24,072 nt of DNA from Candidatus Stahliibacteriota bacterium CG08_land_8_20_14_0_20_40_26. Lineage in GTDB: Bacteria > Hydrothermota > UBA3073. Positions 1 to 5,544 of this stretch are shown here, in pieces. The notes under the pieces were generated by a model. It was not told where the DNA came from. It saw only the letters and a program-made list of their open reading frames with translations, and searched no databases. The translations under genes were made by a program, and so were the position numbers. The stretch lies in the NCBI GenBank assembly GCA_002774315.1, contig PEYP01000067.1:1-24072 (forward strand), written 5' to 3'. Position 1 is the first letter of the stretch. Each line of letters opens with the position of its first letter.

Positions 1-119
1 CATCATTTTAGGACATAATAAATTTCTCTTCCGACACCCCTCTGTTTAATTACATAATGTTCCTTGTAACCTTCAGCATTTCAATGAGTTATAAAAACTG
101 ATGCCAATTTTTACCTGGG

Positions 120-200
120 TTGTAGAAGCCCAGTCTGTTATTTATGCTACGAAGGGGACAATTTTTTCTTGGCAAATCACCTTTAGTATGTGTTAGATGA
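120..200 (-). repeat. attC-like / cassette-boundary repeat downstream of the restriction gene
   Basis: On the minus strand this begins 26 nt after the endonuclease stop with ATCTAAC, a perfect match to the integron R'' consensus RYYYAAC (plus strand GTTAGAT, 194-200). The element resembles 3220-3340. Positions 120-141 match 3220-3241 at 20 of 22 bases. A T-run followed by CTTG, the string CAAATCRCCTTTA and a final GTTA..TGAAGT also recur in the same order. No convincing partner R' box was found at the other end, so the attC assignment is tentative; the repeat relationship itself is directly visible. Confidence 0.45.
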
Positions 201-225
201 AGTGGCGGGTTCATAATTATTGTTC

Positions 226-1371
226 TCATTCTCTTAACAGCTTTTCCCATTTCAAGATATGTTCTTTCTTTATCTCTGTGGTTTTTGAGAATTCAATCGT
301 TAGATTTTTTGTGTACCTTTTTATGAACTTCTTGGGATCCGGTAATAGCCTTAAATAATATCTCAGTGATTGTATTATTCCATTAACTATCACTTCACAA
401 CCATGTTCTCTTTTTATTTTTTCTATTTCAGTCTTGACTTTCTTTTCTTCTCCATCTTTAACATTGGGTTCTGCCGTTGTTAAGAGATAATAGCGTACAA
501 TAGGCGTATCCTTAAATTTTTCATACGCATCTCTTATTATGATAGGATCAATTGGTATATTATGCTTAATTTCAATACCCTCAAAATATTCATTGTTTTC
601 ATCGATTACCTCTATATCTCCAATACCTCTTGCCCGCATATCTGGAGATATATGACTCCTTATCGATTTTAACTTTTTGCCTTGATACCGCCTAACATCT
701 TTCATTAATACTTCATATATCGAATATATTGCTATAACAGGTAATCGAGAGGCACCGGAAACACTATATTTTTGAAAGAAGTGCGAATTTAGACTCTTTA
801 TTATTATATCAATGGTTAGTTTCTCCGAAGAAAAAATATGGGTTAATTTTGTCGGAGATACTGCAGTTCTTTGCAGAAGGAGTATAAATAAACATATTAG
901 ATATTTTTGTGGGCTTGCTTTGTGTTTTTCAATATCATTTAGGATTTGTAAAAAAGATTCTTTTACTTCTTTATCTCTAATCTTGCCTGGAAAATCAAGT
1001 GTAAAGGCGTGTGGTTGTTCAATAGACCTAGTCAGCCATCCACTTTCCTTCATGGCTAATCTTCGAAATTTCTTCTTAAAAAAAGGAGTTACATATTTTG
1101 TATCATAAGTTCTTCCTGAATAACCCCCTTTTAATTCATCTTTGTGATATCTTACATCTTGTTTTGGGTCTTCTATTTTCTTAACAAGACTAGTTGTAAG
1201 TGCCGTCACTACTGCTTTAAGAGATTCAACTTTATTCCCAACGGTAAAAAGCCATTCTTGTCGTTTCTTACTGAGTGCCAGCAGAAAAGATTCACCGTTG
1301 TCTTTCTTAATCTCTTCACTTGCTATTATATAAGCATTTTCAAGTATTGTAACAGGGTTCTTTTTATCCAT
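226..1371 (-). CDS. Type II restriction endonuclease, PD-(D/E)XK fold, possibly SacI-like
   Basis: This is a 381-residue protein, probably the nuclease of a type II restriction-modification pair that cleaves unmethylated DNA. A plausible PD-(D/E)XK core lies in the C-terminal half: G251-D252, then E267-I-K269 about 15 residues later, preceded by a helix containing E220 that could complete the site. The N-terminal half carries segments such as VVTALTTSLVKK and YSGRTYDTKYVTPFF that resemble the SacI endonuclease family; that resemblance is from memory and is weak. The gene starts 2 nt after the stop of the methyltransferase gene (upstream on the same strand), the usual compact M-then-R layout, so the two are probably co-transcribed. 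GGAG in the end of the methyltransferase gene may act as ribosome binding site. The recognition sequence cannot be deduced. Confidence 0.72.
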   Translation of the reverse strand: MDKKNPVTILENAYIIASEEIKKDNGESFLLALSKKRQEWLFTVGNKVESLKAVVTALTTSLVKKIEDPKQDVRYHKDELKGGYSGRTYDTKYVTPFFKKKFRRLAMKESGWLTRSIEQPHAFTLDFPGKIRDKEVKESFLQILNDIEKHKASPQKYLICLFILLLQRTAVSPTKLTHIFSSEKLTIDIIIKSLNSHFFQKYSVSGASRLPVIAIYSIYEVLMKDVRRYQGKKLKSIRSHISPDMRARGIGDIEVIDENNEYFEGIEIKHNIPIDPIIIRDAYEKFKDTPIVRYYLLTTAEPNVKDGEEKKVKTEIEKIKREHGCEVIVNGIIQSLRYYLRLLPDPKKFIKRYTKNLTIEFSKTTEIKKEHILKWEKLLRE

Positions 1372-1373
1372 TA

Positions 1374-2387
1374 TTAAAACAACTCCAGAGTTGATTGGAA
1401 TTTAATATTACTTACTCTTTTTTCTGCATATTTACAGTAGTTAGGGTTTATTTCAAATCCAATATAATTGCGACCTAAGTTTTTGCAGGCAACCGCAGTA
1501 GTTCCAGACCCCATGAAAGGATCTAACACTATATCACCTTCTTGTGTAAGTAATCTAATTAATTGTTGAATTATATATTCTGGATATATAGCTGGATGTT
1601 TACATCCTTTTATGGTTTCTACTGGACATTCAATAACATCACGCTTTAGAGCATTCCCATGGATCCTTATTACTGTAAACCCTTTTTTCTCTAATTGAAT
1701 TTTCCTGCCTCCTTCTTGTCCTCCAAAGGGTTTGGAATGGATACCTCTTATTTTCATACGGAAACTGTCTAATTTGCCTGTTTTAACCTCTTGTATTACT
1801 TTTAATAGTTCTTTCCTTGCCATACTCTTTTCTTTTTCGGATAGCGAGGATTCATTTATTAGATCAAAATATCTTTTACCTATTTTATTCCTATTACTGT
1901 TTCTACTATTGTGTTTTTTTAATCTATCAAGATGATTCATAAAAGAATCAATATTATAGTAATAATCATCTGACTTAACAAAATGTAAAAATGGTTCTGT
2001 GCTGCTTACAAGTCTTCTTTTAAATTGTCTCGGTGTAGGATTTAATTTGATCCAAGTAATATCATTCACAAGTTTTACAGGTTCTTTTTTTAATATTTCA
2101 ATAGCAAATCTATATGGTGCTAACAAAAGATTCCCATTTTCGTATTTATCCCCTATATTAAATACAATGTTGCCATCTCTTTTAATTACCCTAACACATT
2201 CGTGAAAGAGTTGCCTCAATTTTTCAATATACTCTTCAATTGTTTCTTCATTTCCTATACCGCTGCCATAATCTCGCTGTTTATAATATGGTGGGGAAGT
2301 TACGACTAAGTTTATGAACTCATCTGAAATTTCTTTAATCAATTCCAAGTTGTCACCACATATTATTTTATTCACAAACTTTTCCAT
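1374..2387 (-). CDS. Site-specific DNA methyltransferase (amino-methylase, probably N4-cytosine or N6-adenine)
   Basis: This 337-residue modification enzyme belongs to the N6_N4_Mtase family and transfers a methyl group from S-adenosylmethionine to an exocyclic amino group in DNA, protecting host sites from the adjacent endonuclease. Catalytic motif IV is TSPPYY at residues 30-35, and the AdoMet-binding motif I is DPFMGSGTT at 289-297. Motif IV before motif I gives the beta-type order. TSPPY followed by RDYG is typical of N4-cytosine enzymes, but N6-adenine specificity cannot be excluded. A variable stretch of about 150 residues between the motifs is the likely target-recognition region. A good ribosome binding site (AGGTGA, plus-strand 2394-2399) precedes the ATG. 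An attC-like element (2418-2510) lies immediately upstream. Confidence 0.9.
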   Translation of the reverse strand: MEKFVNKIICGDNLELIKEISDEFINLVVTSPPYYKQRDYGSGIGNEETIEEYIEKLRQLFHECVRVIKRDGNIVFNIGDKYENGNLLLAPYRFAIEILKKEPVKLVNDITWIKLNPTPRQFKRRLVSSTEPFLHFVKSDDYYYNIDSFMNHLDRLKKHNSRNSNRNKIGKRYFDLINESSLSEKEKSMARKELLKVIQEVKTGKLDSFRMKIRGIHSKPFGGQEGGRKIQLEKKGFTVIRIHGNALKRDVIECPVETIKGCKHPAIYPEYIIQQLIRLLTQEGDIVLDPFMGSGTTAVACKNLGRNYIGFEINPNYCKYAEKRVSNIKFQSTLELF

Positions 2388-2417
2388 AATTAATCACCTA
2401 AATTAAACCGCCATTTC

Positions 2418-2510
2418 ATATAACGTTCCGTAGCTATGCGAAGTGCCGAGCCAACGGCGAGGCATTTAGGCCGGAGCTTGAAGGGCAGAGCCGCATACCC
2501 ACGGTTAGAC
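2418..2510 (-). repeat. attC-like recombination site (best example in the window)
   Basis: The ends are ATATAAC (2418-2424) and GTTAGAC (2504-2510). On the minus strand the start is GTCTAAC, a perfect RYYYAAC box. TAAC pairs with GTTA. Inside, CGT..TATGCG (2429-2440) pairs with CGCATA..ACG (2492-2503) around an unpaired three-base spacer on each side. That matches the R box, unpaired spacer and L box layout of a folded attC. The remaining 51 bases form the variable loop. On the minus strand the site starts 18 nt after the stop of the HEPN-like gene, where a cassette's attC belongs. The 93-nt length is within the known attC range. Function is inferred. Confidence 0.6.
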
Positions 2511-2528
2511 GACGTAGCCAATTTCAAT

Positions 2529-2942
2529 TTATGATCTATTAACAATTGATTCAACACAGTCTATCAGTTTTTTCATAAACTCTATATTTACATTTATATT
2601 CTCATTTCGTTCATAAAAATACCGCCACTCGACAAATGCTTCTGTATGTTTACTAAGCAGTATTTTGAATTCCTCTTCATCATATTCGGTTAATTTAATT
2701 ATCTCCTGTTTTACTGTTGAATCAAGCGAATTAAATAAATCTAATAATTTATGACCTCTACACTGTTTTTTATTTTTAGTAAGTAAAAACTTGAGATAAA
2801 GTTCAATAGAAAAAGCTAAATTCACAACAGCAGGAACTATAAGAGACTCAATTTGTCCATTTGGAAGCGGTCTTCTTTCAAGACTTCTTTCGGCAGATTT
2901 CTTAAATGCGCTTGCATTATTTCTTAATAACTGCAATTCCAC
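2529..2942 (-). CDS. Small HEPN-like protein of unknown function in a putative gene cassette
   Basis: This is about 137 residues, mostly helical. The start is set at the GTG at 2942 because a strong ribosome binding site (GGAGGT, plus-strand 2949-2954) lies 6 nt upstream. The in-frame ATG at 2963 would place that same GGAGGT inside the coding sequence. The pattern (IVPAVVNLAFSIELYLKFLL, then RGHKLLDLF, then EWRYFYE) resembles small HEPN-like proteins of mobile and defence loci. No clear RX4-6H ribonuclease motif is visible, so RNase activity is not claimed. It could be a toxin, an abortive-infection factor or an accessory of neighbouring defence genes. The flanking attC-like elements suggest it is a cassette of its own. 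Confidence 0.6.
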   Translation of the reverse strand: MELQLLRNNASAFKKSAERSLERRPLPNGQIESLIVPAVVNLAFSIELYLKFLLTKNKKQCRGHKLLDLFNSLDSTVKQEIIKLTEYDEEEFKILLSKHTEAFVEWRYFYERNENINVNIEFMKKLIDCVESIVNRS

Positions 2943-2948
2943 TTTTAT

Positions 2949-2954
2949 ACCTCC
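2949..2954 (-). promoter_or_regulatory. Ribosome binding site that decides the HEPN-like start
   Basis: The minus strand reads GGAGGT, 6 nt before the GTG at 2942. It argues against the ATG at 2963. Confidence 0.65.
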
Positions 2955-2976
2955 AGATTTCATTATTGGCTATGTC

Positions 2977-3060
2977 GTATAACGATTTGCGGATAAAAGA
3001 AGTTGCCGAAGGTAATTTGAGAAAATTTTTGATTTCCCTTTTATCCGCTGATAATAATTA
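2977..3060 (-). repeat. Degenerate attC-like element with an 11-bp stem
   Basis: One end is TATAACG, identical to the corresponding end of 2418-2510. Both then share a gapped pattern ending GAAGT..GCCGA. Positions 2989-2999 (GCGGATAAAAG) pair perfectly with 3038-3048. The opposite end lacks a clear GTTA or TAAC partner (it reads TAATTATTATCA on the minus strand), so the site looks decayed or of a different type. It sits just upstream of the HEPN-like gene. The following stretch to about 3260 carries no convincing gene. Confidence 0.45.
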
Positions 3061-3261
3061 AAAGGCGTCAAAATAATTTCTTGCCTGTCTGCCGACAGGC
3101 AGGACATGAAATCAATTTGCGTTGTATAATTATACAACACAATCCTGGTTTTGTCAACCCAAAAATCAGAAGGGAGGCTAAAATTACTAAATCCCAAAAT
3201 CCACGGTTTGATACCCGGATTGTAGAAGCCTCGTCTGTTATAGTAGACATTTTTTTCTTGT
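3061..3261. other. Gene-less spacer with an 18-bp perfect palindrome
   Basis: No convincing coding sequence was seen; open frames here are short and run through palindromes. At 3121-3138 the sequence GTTGTATAATTATACAAC is a perfect palindrome carrying TATAAT on both strands. It could be an operator or back-to-back -10 elements. A repeat copy (3220-3241) matches 120-141. Confidence 0.4.
3083..3100. repeat. Dispersed palindrome (GCCTGTC-TGCC-GACAGGC)
   Basis: A 7-bp perfect stem with a 4-nt loop. It is one of at least four close relatives in this window (also 3309-3326, 17356-17373 and 17618-17633), all extragenic. Confidence 0.7.
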
Positions 3262-3340
3262 CATAACGAAGTGAAGATCCCGTCTCTGGCGAGGACAAAT
3301 CGCCTTTAACCTGTCTACCGACAGGTAGATATATGTTATG
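3262..3340 (-). repeat. attC-like element downstream of hicA
   Basis: CATAAC (3262-3267) and GTTATG (3335-3340) are exact reverse complements and would form the outer pairing. Inside are two hairpins: 3309-3326 (ACCTGTC-TACC-GACAGGT) and a short GGCGA/TCGCC stem on the 3' side of the centre. On the minus strand it begins 26 nt after the hicA stop. It shares several blocks with 120-200. The internal stem is weaker than in 2418-2510 and the R'' box (ACATAAC) has one mismatch to RYYYAAC. Confidence 0.5.
3309..3326. repeat. Dispersed palindrome (ACCTGTC-TACC-GACAGGT)
   Basis: A 7-bp perfect stem with a 4-nt loop, identical to 17356-17373. It is nested inside the attC-like element, so it was either inserted there or forms part of its loop. 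Confidence 0.7.
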
Positions 3341-3355
3341 TGAAGTTCAGCAACA
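3337..3355. repeat. Direct repeat flanking hicBA (copy 1)
   Basis: 19 bp, TATGTGAAGTTCAGCAACA, repeated at 3830-3848 with a single mismatch. The two copies bracket the toxin-antitoxin pair exactly and probably mark the ends of one mobile cassette. Confidence 0.65.
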
Positions 3356-3366
3356 TTTCCCCTGTC

Positions 3367-3555
3367 TTAAAATTTGGGCTTCAATCCAACCTGCTTACAT
3401 AATTCGTTCGCTGTTATCCTATCAATCGCTCGATGCCTTTTGATTGGTATTGTCTTTTCGCTGTTAGTGTATATGGAGTGTTTTCTCCCTTCACGCAACA
3501 GATAAAACCCGTTTTCCTCCACATATTTGATTAAGTCCCGACGTTTTACAGACAT
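3367..3555 (-). CDS. hicA: HicA-family mRNA interferase toxin
   Basis: A 62-residue protein with the small double-stranded-RNA-binding-like fold of HicA: RRDLIKYVEENGFYLLREG, then a K-H-S catalytic segment (REGRKHSIYTN), then IPIKRHRAIDRITANELCKQVGL. In this family the histidine after the glycine loop is the RNase residue; free HicA cleaves mRNA and is held inactive by HicB. The ATG start at 3555 is preferred over an upstream TTG at 3567, because it follows the hicB stop by 1 nt. The order here is antitoxin first, then toxin. The pair is bounded by 19-bp direct repeats, consistent with a stabilising cassette. Confidence 0.85.
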   Translation of the reverse strand: MSVKRRDLIKYVEENGFYLLREGRKHSIYTNSEKTIPIKRHRAIDRITANELCKQVGLKPKF

Positions 3556-3556
3556 C

Positions 3557-3775
3557 CTATACCTCAACGGGTATTTGTTCTAAGAGAGCTTCCCCAATAG
3601 GAATTTCTTTATTTTGCTCTCGATAGGCTGCTATCATCTCATGCAAAGCATCCTTGAGCATTTCCCTGCACTCTTCTAGCGTTTTTCCCTCTGTTATTAC
3701 CTCTGGCCACTCCACCAACTGTCCCATGTAACCGGAACTTATTTTTGTATACTTGGCAGTATAGTTGCTTAACAT
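3557..3775 (-). CDS. hicB: HicB-family antitoxin, short form
   Basis: This 72-residue protein has the partial RNase-H-like HicB fold: Y-T-A-K-Y at the N-terminus, GYMGQLVEWPEVITEGKTLEECREMLKDALHEMI in the middle and a short acidic tail. It binds and neutralises HicA. There is no C-terminal helix-turn-helix or ribbon-helix-helix extension, so it probably lacks strong DNA binding by itself, unlike long HicB proteins. A strong ribosome binding site (GGAGGAGGTG on the minus strand, 3781-3790) precedes the ATG at 3775. An in-frame alternative at 3778-3780 does not exist because that ATG is in another phase. Translational coupling to hicA (1-nt gap) would keep antitoxin in excess. Confidence 0.85.
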   Translation of the reverse strand: MLSNYTAKYTKISSGYMGQLVEWPEVITEGKTLEECREMLKDALHEMIAAYREQNKEIPIGEALLEQIPVEV

Positions 3776-4072
3776 ACCATCACCTCCTCCTTATATCATC
3801 CATGTCACTATTTTACATATGCACCGGGCTATGTGAAGTTCGGCAACAGAAAGATAAAAGGGACAGGCTACTTTTTCACCTGGAATGAAATCTGTCTTTC
3901 ATTTGTTCAAAGAAGGCATCGGCTTATTTCTTTCCTGGTAATCATCTGTCACCTACAATTAATAGATTGTTGATTATGGTTAAAAATATGGCAGCTTTGT
4001 TATATTATACAATATTTATATCTCTTTGTCAAGGGAAAAAATTACCTTCCCAGAACCTTCCCGTTTTTTTCC
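3776..4072. other. Divergent intergenic region between the cassette island and the core genes
   Basis: About 300 bases without a gene. It contains the hicB ribosome binding site, the second 19-bp repeat and A+T-rich sequence leading into the substrate-binding-protein promoter. It marks the boundary of the accessory region. No integrase remnant or attI-like site was recognised. Confidence 0.5.
3830..3848. repeat. Direct repeat flanking hicBA (copy 2)
   Basis: TATGTGAAGTTCGGCAACA, 18 of 19 bases identical to 3337-3355. Here the preceding base makes GCTATG rather than GTTATG, so the R'-type box is degenerate. Confidence 0.65.
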
Positions 4073-4101
4073 TTGACAGCAGTTTGAAATTGTGGTATAA
4101 T
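4073..4101 (+). promoter_or_regulatory. Consensus-like sigma-70-type promoter for the substrate-binding protein
   Basis: TTGACA at 4073-4078, a 17-bp spacer, and TATAAT at 4096-4101. Transcription would start near 4108, only about 6 nt before the ATG at 4114. No Shine-Dalgarno sequence is present, so a leaderless or nearly leaderless message is likely. Confidence 0.8.
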
Positions 4102-4113
4102 ATAAATTATACT

Positions 4114-5382
4114 ATGAGAAGAAAGGTTCTGTACCTAATGCTTATCATCCTTCTTGCTGGTTGCAGCAAGAGAGATGATAAAGTAACAGAAGTAAAATTC
4201 TGGCATGTTATGGGAGGGCCTCTTGGCAAGGCACTTAACGAACTTATAGATGAATTTAATGAGGAGAATCCTAATATACATATTACATCTGTGAGCATGG
4301 GGAATTATCAGGCACTTACGCAGAAGATTATGGCATCTATACTTGCCAGGAATCCGCCGACCATTGCCCAGGTGTACGAGTCCTGGACAACAAGTCTCAT
4401 GCAGGCAGATGCAATACAACCGATAGAGGATTTTATACGGGGTGAAGAGGGACTGAAAGAAGAAGAGATTTCCGATATATTTCCTGTGTTTATAAAAGAC
4501 AATACCTGGAATGGAAGATTCATAACAGCTCCCTTCAACAAGAGCGTGGTAGCATACTTTTACAATATGGATATGTTTGAGAAAGAAGGGATAGAGAAAT
4601 TTCCTGATACATGGGACGAATTTCTTAGAGTTGCGGAGAGGTTGACAAAGGATATAGATGGTGATGGCGAACCCGATATATGGGGCACTGCATTTCCTGT
4701 AAATGCTGGGATGTTTGCACAGATACTACATGCAAAAGGGGGAAAAATCCTCTCTCCTGATGAGAAACAGCCTGATTTTCAAAACAAAGAAGGTATTGAT
4801 GCGCTCAGATTTATATATGACCTCATATACACCCACAAGGTTGCATATCTCACTACAGGCTATGAGCATCAGGATGACTTTATTGCAGGAAATGTTGCTA
4901 TGATATCAGGCACATCTGTTTCTTATTCCTTCATAAAAGAGGCTAAGCCCAGTTTTAGAATAGGGGTTGCACCGCCTCCGGGCGATAAAGAAAAGGTGGT
5001 ATTCATAATGGGTACGAATGTTACAATATTCAGAAATTCTGGAGAGAAGGAAAAAGAGGCTGCCTGGAAATTCATAAAATGGTTCATATCAAAGGAGATT
5101 CAGGCAAGGTGGGTGATTAAAACAGGTTATGTTCCCGTAAGAAAATCCACACTTGAACTCCCGGAGATAAAACAGCATCTGCAGAATGTACCCGGACTTA
5201 AAGATGTATGGGCATCGCTTGACTATGCATTGATAGAACCAAGAACACCTGGTTGGCTTGTGGGAAGGAGACTCCTCTCTGATGTCGGAATAGAACCCGT
5301 GCTGCGAGGAGGAATGGCAATAGAAGAGTCTCTCGCAAGATGCGCGAAAGAGGTAGAAAGGGCACTTGCCTTACAGTACTGA
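4114..5382 (+). CDS. ABC transporter substrate-binding lipoprotein, family 1 (sugar type)
   Basis: A 422-residue extracellular solute-binding protein. The frame is open further upstream, but the start is taken at 4114. There it gives a clean lipoprotein signal, MRRKVLYLMLIILLAGC, with the lipobox cysteine at residue 17, and follows a strong promoter. The mature protein begins VTEVKFWHVMGGPLGKALN, typical of maltose/glycerol-3-phosphate-type binding proteins, and contains the family segment GNVAMISGTSVS. It probably captures an oligosaccharide or similar solute and delivers it to a membrane permease. No permease or ATPase gene follows; the next gene is dnaE. The transporter partners must lie elsewhere or the protein is an orphan receptor. 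The ligand cannot be predicted. Confidence 0.88.
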   Translation: MRRKVLYLMLIILLAGCSKRDDKVTEVKFWHVMGGPLGKALNELIDEFNEENPNIHITSVSMGNYQALTQKIMASILARNPPTIAQVYESWTTSLMQADAIQPIEDFIRGEEGLKEEEISDIFPVFIKDNTWNGRFITAPFNKSVVAYFYNMDMFEKEGIEKFPDTWDEFLRVAERLTKDIDGDGEPDIWGTAFPVNAGMFAQILHAKGGKILSPDEKQPDFQNKEGIDALRFIYDLIYTHKVAYLTTGYEHQDDFIAGNVAMISGTSVSYSFIKEAKPSFRIGVAPPPGDKEKVVFIMGTNVTIFRNSGEKEKEAAWKFIKWFISKEIQARWVIKTGYVPVRKSTLELPEIKQHLQNVPGLKDVWASLDYALIEPRTPGWLVGRRLLSDVGIEPVLRGGMAIEESLARCAKEVERALALQY

Positions 5383-5400
5383 GCAGGTATTAGAATACCA

Positions 5401-5434
5401 GTAAATCAGGTAATCAGTAATCGGTCATCGGTAT
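5401..5434 (-). repeat. Short octamer-repeat array
   Basis: Units such as GGTAATCA and GGTCATC are the reverse complement of the GATNACCY units found at 22144-22174. It lies in the gap before dnaE. Confidence 0.45.
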
Positions 5435-5544
5435 GTTGTAAACAAGGAGAAATGGCGAAAGTAGGAAGGGGAGAAAAATAAGGTTTTACTGATAACCGAT
5501 ATGTGGGTTCGGTATTATTGACGCATATTTTAGAGTAAACAACT

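Noticed and set aside
3081..3266. Short open frames on both strands between the HEPN-like gene and hicA
   Set aside because: They run through palindromes and repeats, show no plausible protein pattern, and have no Shine-Dalgarno sequence.
3967..4113. Upstream extension of the substrate-binding protein
   Set aside because: It would place the promoter inside the gene and bury the lipoprotein signal 49 residues into the protein.
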